DNA of 5,806 bases from Tannerella sp. (lineage in GTDB: Bacteria; Bacteroidota; Bacteroidia; Bacteroidales; Tannerellaceae): the NCBI GenBank assembly GCA_031283915.1, contig JAITAY010000175.1:1-5806 (forward strand). Reading direction: 5' to 3'. The first letter of the stretch is position 1; each line of letters begins with the position of its first letter. The position numbers and the translations under genes were made by a program. Shown piece after piece: positions 1-5,806 of the stretch. The notes under the pieces are model-generated. The model saw only the letters and a list, made by a program, of their open reading frames with translations. It was not told the DNA's origin and searched no databases.

Positions 1-2963
1 CACATGCCCAGGAGGATTTGACAGTTTCCGGCACCGTTACGGATGTGACCGGAGAACCGCTTGCCGGTGTGAACATCGTCCGGAAGGACGCGAGCAGCAC
101 CGGAACGGTGACGGACATCAACGGGAACTATTCCCTGCGGGTCAGTCGCCGGAATGTGACGCTCACGTTTTCGTACATCGGATTTATTTCGCAGGATGCG
201 GTTGTTTCCGGCAATGTGCTGAACGTGACGATGAGGGAAGATTTGCAGAATCTGGAAGAAGTGGTGGTCATCGGCTACGGTACGGCCAGGAAGAAGGACG
301 TGACCGGTTCGGTGGTGCGTGCGGACATGTCCAGGTTGCGGGAATCGCCGAACGTGAGTCTGGGGCAGTCGCTGCAGGGCACCGTGCCCGGACTGAACGT
401 GGGTGCGGTGACGCAGGCCGGCACCGATCCCTCCATTTCGATTCGCGGACGTAATTCCATTTCGGGCGGTACTTCACCGCTCATTGTGCTGGACGGGATT
501 ATCTACCGCGGCAGCCTGGTGGACATCAATCCGAGCGATATTGAATCCATCGACGTGCTCAAGGACGCCAGCGCGGCGGCCATTTACGGGTCGCAGGCCA
601 GCAACGGCGTGATGCTGATTACCTCCAAGACGGTCAAGGCGATGAGCAAACCGATTATCGAATATTCCGGTACGTTCACGCTTCAAGAATCGACGAACCA
701 GAAAATGCGGCCGATGGACCGGGAAGGCTTCCTGCAACTGATTGCCGACCGTTTTCTGGAAGAGAGCCGGACGGGGCCGGATTTGCTCCAGCCCAATCCG
801 AACTGGGATCCTTCCAGCCATTTCATGGACGGGAATGCTGTCAACGGTTACCTGAACGGTACGGAAACCGACTGGTGGGATTTGGGAACGAATGACCATC
901 CTTATATCCAGATGCACAACCTGAGCGTCCGGGGACGGAGCGAATTGAGTAACTATTTCATGTCCATCGGCCTGACCGACCAGCAGAATCTGGTGATCAA
1001 CGATACGTACAAGCGTTACAATATCCGTTTGAATCTGGATACGAAAATTACGGATTGGTTGAAAATGGGTACGCAATCGTTTTTTACGTTGAGTGACTGG
1101 TCGGGTGTGGCGGGCGTAAGTAGCGGGTTACCTCCGGTATGTGCAGCTACAGATCCGCAAACGGGAGAATATATTGTTTATCCATACAAAACCGACTTGA
1201 ATCCGGCGCTCATAAGGCAACAGGACAATTTGGACAAACGTTATAATTTCTTCGGTAATTTCTATGCTGATGTGGACCTCCCGTTTGTCAAAGGCTTGAA
1301 TTACCGCCTGAATTTCTCGCAAAACCTGATCAATGACAAGGATTACAATTTTAATCCCTGGGGAGCAAACCTGCTTGGTTCAGGTAATAAACAAAACAGC
1401 AGCCAGTACAGTTGGACGGTTGATAATATTTTGACTTACAGGCAGACGTTTGGCAGACACGACATCAATTCCACCCTGGTGTACGGTGTGGAAAAAAGAG
1501 TCTATGAAACGGCGAACGCCAGTGGTTCCGATTTTTCCAACGATGTATTGGGATACAACTATCTGGGCGCGGCTGATGCTGCCCGGCAGGTCATTTCGTC
1601 CGATGCATGGCAGGAAACCAGCCTTTATACGATGCTGCGTCTGGGCTATACGTACAACAATCGATACAGCTTTACCGGTACGGTCCGTCGAGACGGATTC
1701 TCCGGATTTGGCAAAAACAATAAGTTTGCCGTGTTTCCATCGGTTGCCGCGGCCTGGCGCCTGAGCGAGGAGAATTTTATCAGGGACAACCTGAAATGGA
1801 TAGATAACCTGAAACTGCGCCTCTCCTACGGTTCGAACGGTAATCGTACCGTAGGACGCTACCAGACGCTGGCCAAAATGTCATCCATGAATGCGTATCT
1901 GTACGGCGACGGCGCTCCGGCCGAAAAAGGGCTTTATCTCAGTGCGATGGCTAACGAAAATTTGAGATGGGAAACGACCAATTCCTTCAATGCCGGACTG
2001 GATTTCAGCGTACTGAACGGAAGAGTGTCCGGTAATTTAGAATATTATCGTTCCAATACGTATGACTTGCTTTACAACATCAACATCCCCTATATGAACA
2101 ACAACATCGGTTCAATACCTACCAATATCGGCAAATTAGCGAATCGGGGAACGGAACTGAGCCTGACCGGGATTCCCGTACAGACGAAAGATTTCAGCTG
2201 GGATATCACGTTTAACTATTCGCTGAACCGAAACAAAGTGGTCGGTATTTTGGGCATAGACAATGACGGCGACGGTCGGGAAGACGACCTTGTGTCGAGC
2301 AAGATTTTCATAGACCACCCCTACGGCGTATGTTATGACTTCGAGCAGATCGGGATGTGGCAGATGGCCGACTATCATGCGGGTATCATCCCGGAAGGCT
2401 TTACCTACGGTACCTACAAGGTGCGCGACCTGGACGGCGACGGGAAATATACGGCCGCCAACGACCGGAAGATTCTCGGATATACCGACCCTTCCTATCG
2501 CTTCAGCATCGAGAACGTATTGCGATATAAAGACTGGGAACTGAAAGCGTTTATCAATTCGATTCAGGGCGGAAAGGATTATTATTATGCACAGCCGGGC
2601 AGCGGACTGAGCAATCCGGACAATATTTACCAGAGCAATTTCTTCAAGTGGGATTACTGGACGCCGGAAAATCCGGATGCGCGTTACCGGCAAATCGGAT
2701 TTTTTCCGCCGGCCCTGGATTATCCCTACTCGCCGTATATACAGCGAAATTTTATACGGTTGCAGAATCTGACGCTTTCCTACCGGGTGCCTTCGGCGCT
2801 CCTGAAGAAAATCGGCGTCAACAATTTCAAGGTGTATGTGACGGGTACCAATCTGTTTACGCTTACCGATTGGGACGGCTGGGATCCGGAAACAAGTTCG
2901 GGACTGGGCGGCGAATACCCGCTTTTGAGAACGTATTCAATGGGTATTAATTTTGATTTTTAA
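1..2963 (+). CDS. SusC-like TonB-dependent outer-membrane glycan transporter, 5' partial
   Basis: The predicted role is TonB-powered import of oligosaccharides across the outer membrane, as the barrel partner of the SusD-like protein that follows. The frame is open to the left edge and reads HAQEDL before TVSGTVTD. This looks like the end of a signal peptide (cleavage near AQ), so the true start lies upstream and the TTG at 18 is not it. The visible part is 986 codons, about normal for the family without its leader. Counting residues from the codon at 18: a carboxypeptidase-regulatory-like (CarboxypepD_reg) domain at about 3-75, with GEPLAGVNI and NGNYSL; a TonB-interacting stretch EEVVVIGYG at 80-88; a plug at about 92-205 with SIRGRNSISGG, PLIVLDG and DVLKDASAAAIYGS; then the beta-barrel, ending in a terminal Phe (YSMGINFDF). 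Asp-rich DxDGDG loops occur at 748-753 and 804-809. No STN domain can fit between the leader and the first domain. GC content shifts along the gene. The family is certain; the substrate is not shown. Confidence 0.97.
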   Translation, partial: HAQEDLTVSGTVTDVTGEPLAGVNIVRKDASSTGTVTDINGNYSLRVSRRNVTLTFSYIGFISQDAVVSGNVLNVTMREDLQNLEEVVVIGYGTARKKDVTGSVVRADMSRLRESPNVSLGQSLQGTVPGLNVGAVTQAGTDPSISIRGRNSISGGTSPLIVLDGIIYRGSLVDINPSDIESIDVLKDASAAAIYGSQASNGVMLITSKTVKAMSKPIIEYSGTFTLQESTNQKMRPMDREGFLQLIADRFLEESRTGPDLLQPNPNWDPSSHFMDGNAVNGYLNGTETDWWDLGTNDHPYIQMHNLSVRGRSELSNYFMSIGLTDQQNLVINDTYKRYNIRLNLDTKITDWLKMGTQSFFTLSDWSGVAGVSSGLPPVCAATDPQTGEYIVYPYKTDLNPALIRQQDNLDKRYNFFGNFYADVDLPFVKGLNYRLNFSQNLINDKDYNFNPWGANLLGSGNKQNSSQYSWTVDNILTYRQTFGRHDINSTLVYGVEKRVYETANASGSDFSNDVLGYNYLGAADAARQVISSDAWQETSLYTMLRLGYTYNNRYSFTGTVRRDGFSGFGKNNKFAVFPSVAAAWRLSEENFIRDNLKWIDNLKLRLSYGSNGNRTVGRYQTLAKMSSMNAYLYGDGAPAEKGLYLSAMANENLRWETTNSFNAGLDFSVLNGRVSGNLEYYRSNTYDLLYNINIPYMNNNIGSIPTNIGKLANRGTELSLTGIPVQTKDFSWDITFNYSLNRNKVVGILGIDNDGDGREDDLVSSKIFIDHPYGVCYDFEQIGMWQMADYHAGIIPEGFTYGTYKVRDLDGDGKYTAANDRKILGYTDPSYRFSIENVLRYKDWELKAFINSIQGGKDYYYAQPGSGLSNPDNIYQSNFFKWDYWTPENPDARYRQIGFFPPALDYPYSPYIQRNFIRLQNLTLSYRVPSALLKKIGVNNFKVYVTGTNLFTLTDWDGWDPETSSGLGGEYPLLRTYSMGINFDF

Positions 2964-2975
2964 ACAGGAAGAAAT

Positions 2976-4685
2976 ATGAAAGCTATTTATCAGAAAACAG
3001 GGATCGCAGTGATCATGGCGCTGTTTGCCGTATCCTGTGACGAAAGTAAATTTTTGGAAGAAAAACCGCTATCTATCTATGCGGCGGAAATTGCATTGGA
3101 AACGAGTACTGACTATCAGGCAGCAGTTAATTATCTTTATCGCAGTACTACGGATTTGCTGTTTTATCGCGGCTCGGGTGACAATCGGGTTTCGATGTGG
3201 TATGGAACCGATCTTGCTTTTTGTTCGTGTGATGTAAACAAACTGAATAAATATGCAGACACCATGATTCCAACATACTTTGTGGTCGAGGATACATGGC
3301 GTAATACATACGTTATCGTGAATCAGGCAAATTTGATTTTGTCACGGATAGAAACGTCCGGTCTGCCGGAAGCCGAAAAGAATACGATTCGGGGCGAAGC
3401 ACTGTTTTTCCGTGCATTCGGATACCGTATTTTAGCGAATTTATTCGGTGGCGTACCACTGATTATGGAGGAAATCACGGCGCCGCGTCGTGATTTTGTC
3501 AGGGCTTCCCGTCAGGATACCTATACTCAAGTCAAAAACGATTTATTGGAAGCCATTCCGTTATTGGCTAATATCGAATCCGTAAAAGATGGTAAAGTAT
3601 CCAGACAAGTGGCACAACATCTTTTAGCCGAAACGTATGTCTCGCTGGGCGATTACAACAATGCCATCAGCATGGCTACAAGTGTAATTGACTATCCGGG
3701 TGTAGCGCTGATGACTGCCCGTTTCGGTACGAAAGCCAATGAAACAGGGAGCGCTTATTCCGATTTACACCGGTCTGGAAATCAAAACAGAAGTTCCGGA
3801 AACAGGGAATCGCTTTGGGCTTCTCAATTCGACCACTTAAATCCGGCTTCTCCCAACTCCAGTTTAATGCCGAGAGACATTCTGCCCAATTATCTGAATA
3901 TTACTATCACGGCAGATGAGGTGACGACAACGGCTTTTGTCAATGGAACAGCAGAAAAAGGCGGAGCGACCCAGGGATGGATGCAGCCTACCGACTATGC
4001 CTGCAATGGAGTATGGGATGACAGCGGCGATTTGCGTAACGCGGATTATCTCATTATCCGGGATTGGCGTATTGACAATGAAGATTCTCCGGCATTCGGT
4101 AAATGGATTGTCAAAGACGGTTTTATCTCTCAGATTAATCCCGTCAGACAATTTTATCCCTTCTTTATGAAAGTCGCGGGGGATATTCCGGAAGAGCTTT
4201 ACCTGAAAGATGCAAACGGAAGTCCACTCTTAACGGCCTTGGGCGAACACTGTGTGCCTTATGACATTCTCCGTAATTACCGGGAATCGTATATATTCCG
4301 GCTGGCTGAAACGTATCTGTTACGGGCAGAAGCCCATATTTTGAATGGGAACCAAGCCGCTGCCGCCGCCGATATTAACGTCATTCGGGCACGGTCGGAA
4401 GCCTCACTGGTAGAACCTTCCCAAGTGGATATAGACTATCTTTTGGATGAGCGTATACGGGAATTGTGTTTTGAAGAGCTTCGCATGATTACGCTTTGTC
4501 GTATGGGTAAATTAGTCGAACGGACACGCAAGTACAATTCCACCTATCCGGCCATAAACGGACAACTGCTTGAATCTTCAGGCACCTCCATGAAAGATTA
4601 TCATAACTTGTGGCCGATTCCATTCTCGGAAATCGAACGCAATATTGAAGCTAAACTGGAACAGAATCCGGGATATACGAATTAA
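2976..4685 (+). CDS. SusD/RagB-like surface glycan-binding lipoprotein
   Basis: This is the predicted surface lipoprotein that lids the SusC-like barrel and binds the glycan. It is complete at 569 residues, a usual length for the family. It starts at ATG 2976, 12 bases after the transporter stop and behind AGGAAG (2966-2971), so the two are almost surely co-transcribed. The N-terminus is a lipoprotein signal: basic and hydrophobic residues, then AVSC with the lipidated Cys at 21. It is followed by Asp-Glu, which fits the acidic surface-export signal of Bacteroidota lipoproteins, and then the typical FLEEKP. Helical TPR-like segments include RGEALFFRAFGYRILANLFG (139-158) and a stretch at about 208-238 with QHLLAETYVSLGDY. 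The C-terminal family signature is strong: RLAETYLLRAEA (442-453), DERIRELCFEELRM (491-504) and LWPIPFSEIERN with EQNPGY near the end. Two in-frame stops (TAATAA) close the gene. It is more AT-rich than its neighbours. The ligand cannot be read from the sequence, but the neighbouring GH95 gene suggests a fucosylated glycan. Confidence 0.96.
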   Translation: MKAIYQKTGIAVIMALFAVSCDESKFLEEKPLSIYAAEIALETSTDYQAAVNYLYRSTTDLLFYRGSGDNRVSMWYGTDLAFCSCDVNKLNKYADTMIPTYFVVEDTWRNTYVIVNQANLILSRIETSGLPEAEKNTIRGEALFFRAFGYRILANLFGGVPLIMEEITAPRRDFVRASRQDTYTQVKNDLLEAIPLLANIESVKDGKVSRQVAQHLLAETYVSLGDYNNAISMATSVIDYPGVALMTARFGTKANETGSAYSDLHRSGNQNRSSGNRESLWASQFDHLNPASPNSSLMPRDILPNYLNITITADEVTTTAFVNGTAEKGGATQGWMQPTDYACNGVWDDSGDLRNADYLIIRDWRIDNEDSPAFGKWIVKDGFISQINPVRQFYPFFMKVAGDIPEELYLKDANGSPLLTALGEHCVPYDILRNYRESYIFRLAETYLLRAEAHILNGNQAAAAADINVIRARSEASLVEPSQVDIDYLLDERIRELCFEELRMITLCRMGKLVERTRKYNSTYPAINGQLLESSGTSMKDYHNLWPIPFSEIERNIEAKLEQNPGYTN

Positions 4686-4701
4686 TAAAAAAAATAACAG
4701 C

Positions 4702-4709
4702 TAACTTTG
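4702..4709 (+). promoter_or_regulatory. Candidate Bacteroidota -7 promoter element (TAACTTTG)
   Basis: TAACTTTG matches the TAnnTTTG consensus of the -7 element used by the Bacteroidota primary sigma factor. It lies in the susD-GH95 gap, 77 bases before the GH95 start codon. No clear TTTG -33 element is seen about 20 bases upstream; that stretch is the end of susD and an A-rich tract (A8 at 4687-4694). If active, transcription would start at roughly 4714-4718, inside the left arm of the hairpin that follows. The match is short and could arise by chance in AT-rich DNA. Confidence 0.45.
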
Positions 4710-4710
4710 T

Positions 4711-4767
4711 ATGCGGATTGTGCGAAAGAACATGAAATCTTGTAATGTTCTTCCGTGTAATCCGCAT
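4711..4767 (+). terminator. 23-bp inverted repeat: RNA hairpin, possible terminator or attenuator
   Basis: The left arm (4711-4733) pairs with the right arm (4745-4767) around an 11-base loop (4734-4744). The outer nine pairs are perfect (ATGCGGATT with AATCCGCAT), as are the inner eight on the loop side (AAGAACAT with ATGTTCTT). Between them come three G-U wobbles (4720-4722), two G-C pairs and one A-C mismatch (4725 with 4753). The total is 19 Watson-Crick pairs, 3 wobbles and 1 mismatch. One more T-A pair (4710-4768) can extend the stem. Only a short T-run follows (ATTTT, 4768-4772), so it is at best a moderate intrinsic terminator. An attenuator, a processing or stability structure, or a 5' leader stem are alternatives. 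The pairing is directly visible; the function is inferred. Confidence 0.6.
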
Positions 4768-4786
4768 ATTTTAGAAATACATTTAT

Positions 4787-5806
4787 ATGAACTCAAAGAA
4801 AATTTACTTGTTATTAGCCATCTGTTTGGCGTGGATGTCCTGCAAGGATAAAACAGACATTGAAGTCAATCAGGTTCCGATGAAATGGAGTTACGACACT
4901 CCTGCCACGAAATACTGGGAAGGGTTGCCAATCGGGACGGGACGCTTTGCGGCGATGATTCCCGGTGCGACCGAACATGAAGTTATCGCGTTCAACGATG
5001 AGACGCTTTATACGGGAGGCCCTTATGATCCCAATCCGGCAAACGGACCGGAAACGTTGAAGAAAGTCCGCGAATTGATTTTCGCCGGAAACTATGCCGA
5101 TGCCGATAAGGAATCGGAGAATTTAGCCGGTCAGCCGGAACATTCGCAGCTGTACCAGCCGATGGGACGGCTTAACCTTGCATACGGGCATCCGTCGAAG
5201 GACGTACAGAATTATCGCCGCGAGCTTGATATGGATCATGCACTCGTCCATGTTTCGTATCAGCATGATGGTGTAAATTATTCACGGCAGGTGTTCGCAA
5301 GTTATCCCGAACAGGTGATCGTCATTCGCCTGACGGCAGACAGGAAAGGGAAAATCAACCTGTCGGGTTATTTCACGAGCTTGCAGCCGTCGGCGAAAAC
5401 CCGTGTCGAAGGCAACGAAATCATCATGGAAGGGACGACGATATCCGAAAAGGAAGGCGCTTATAACGGTAAACCGTATCGGATTTTTCCGCCTCAGATG
5501 AAATGGCAGTCGAAGGTAAAGCTCCTGAACGAAGGTGGTAAAGTCGAAGCCGACGGAGACAGACTTGTCGTATCCGGCGCCGATGCCGTTACGCTGATTC
5601 TGGCAGGCGCAACGAACTGGGTGAACTGGAACGACGTCTCCGCTGATGAGAAACAGCGTTGCGGTGATTATGTGAATAAGGCGTCGGCGTTTTCGTACAA
5701 AAAATTGTTGCAAAGGCATCTTGACGATTATTGTCCGCTTTTTGCCGCATGTAAGATTGATCTGGGCGCCGACCCGCATCCCGATTTGACCACTACGCTG
5801 GCGATG
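4787..5806 (+). CDS. GH95 family alpha-L-fucosidase-type glycoside hydrolase, lipoprotein, 3' partial
   Basis: Family GH95 enzymes are inverting exo-hydrolases, mostly alpha-1,2-L-fucosidases with some alpha-L-galactosidases. The frame opens at ATG 4787 and runs 340 codons to the right edge without a stop; family members usually have about 750-850 residues, so less than half is visible. Residues 1-19 form a lipoprotein-like signal (KK, then a hydrophobic stretch, then WMSC with Cys19), although Trp at -3 and Met at -2 make the lipobox poor. The N-terminal GH95 domain follows at about 32-290: MKWSYDTPA, YWEGLPIGTGRFAAM, FNDETLYTGGPYDPNP, QLYQPMGRLNL, NYRRELDMDHA and RQVFASYPEQVIVIRLTADR all match family landmarks. 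The linker to the helical catalytic domain begins near SYKKLLQRHLDDY. The catalytic residues known for the family (Asn, Glu and Asp in the (alpha/alpha)6 barrel) lie beyond the window, so activity cannot be judged. There is no Shine-Dalgarno; the A/T-rich leader is usual in this phylum. It shares the strand and probable locus with the susC/susD-like pair, but a hairpin and a candidate promoter separate it from them. Confidence 0.93.
   Translation, partial: MNSKKIYLLLAICLAWMSCKDKTDIEVNQVPMKWSYDTPATKYWEGLPIGTGRFAAMIPGATEHEVIAFNDETLYTGGPYDPNPANGPETLKKVRELIFAGNYADADKESENLAGQPEHSQLYQPMGRLNLAYGHPSKDVQNYRRELDMDHALVHVSYQHDGVNYSRQVFASYPEQVIVIRLTADRKGKINLSGYFTSLQPSAKTRVEGNEIIMEGTTISEKEGAYNGKPYRIFPPQMKWQSKVKLLNEGGKVEADGDRLVVSGADAVTLILAGATNWVNWNDVSADEKQRCGDYVNKASAFSYKKLLQRHLDDYCPLFAACKIDLGADPHPDLTTTLAM

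Noticed and set aside
18..20. TTG as the start codon of the SusC-like gene
   Set aside because: The frame is open upstream to the window edge and reads HAQEDL, the end of a signal peptide. Starting at TTG would give an outer-membrane protein with no export signal.
4..21. ATG at base 4 behaving as a start
   Set aside because: It is in another frame and meets TGA after five codons.
474..1076. 200-codon open frame on the - strand
   Set aside because: It lies wholly inside the plug and barrel region of the SusC-like gene. Its translation shows no recognisable domain and is a shadow of a GC-rich coding stretch.
1450..1764. 104-codon + strand frame inside the SusC-like gene
   Set aside because: It is an alternative frame of the barrel coding sequence, with low-complexity composition and no domain.
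2136..2693. 185-codon open frame on the - strand
   Set aside because: It is antisense to well-conserved SusC-family sequence and has no family match that I recognise.
4687..4694. A8 run as a slippery or phase-variation tract
   Set aside because: It lies after the susD stop codons in non-coding DNA, so slippage would not change a protein. It is more likely just an A-rich upstream promoter region.
4711..4767. Inverted repeat as the end of an insertion sequence or an inverting promoter site
   Set aside because: The arms are only 11 bases apart with no transposase or invertase between them, no direct-repeat flanks are apparent, and the wobble pattern fits RNA folding better.
5282..5779. 165-codon open frame on the - strand
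   Set aside because: It is antisense to the GH95 N-terminal domain, whose + strand frame carries clear family motifs and stays open to the window end.

Overview
The window looks like a piece of a Bacteroidota (Bacteroidetes) genome carrying part of a polysaccharide utilization locus (PUL). Three genes lie in tandem on the + strand: a SusC-type TonB-dependent outer-membrane transporter whose first codons lie upstream of the window, a complete SusD-type glycan-binding lipoprotein, and the N-terminal 340 codons of a family GH95 glycoside hydrolase (alpha-L-fucosidase type) that runs off the right edge. The adjacent susC/susD pair, the Bacteroidota-style lipoprotein signals and a TAnnTTTG-type promoter element all point to this phylum. 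I cannot name a genus. Base composition is mixed (about 33 to 63% GC in single 60-base rows), so it does not help.

Layout: bases 1-2963 are the SusC-like transporter, beginning at about the signal peptide cleavage site. A 12-base gap precedes the SusD-like lipoprotein (2976-4685). A 101-base intergenic region (4686-4786) then holds a tandem stop codon, an A-run, a candidate -7 promoter element (TAACTTTG) and a 23-bp inverted repeat. The GH95 gene starts at ATG 4787 and is open, in frame, to base 5806. No RNA genes, mobile elements or CRISPR arrays were seen.

How the parts would work together (family knowledge plus inference): SusD and SusC form a lidded transporter that captures oligosaccharides at the surface and moves them into the periplasm with TonB energy. 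The GH95 lipoprotein would remove alpha-linked L-fucose (less often L-galactose) from the same glycan. The likely substrate is therefore fucosylated, such as host mucin-type or milk glycans or fucosylated plant xyloglucan. The window alone cannot choose between these. The regulator is not visible.

This is largely a conventional PUL fragment, and I found no evidence of a wholly new system. The most noteworthy element is the hairpin between susD and the GH95 gene. It pairs much better as + strand RNA than on the opposite strand, and it begins two bases after the promoter-like element. It could uncouple expression of the enzyme from that of the transporter pair.
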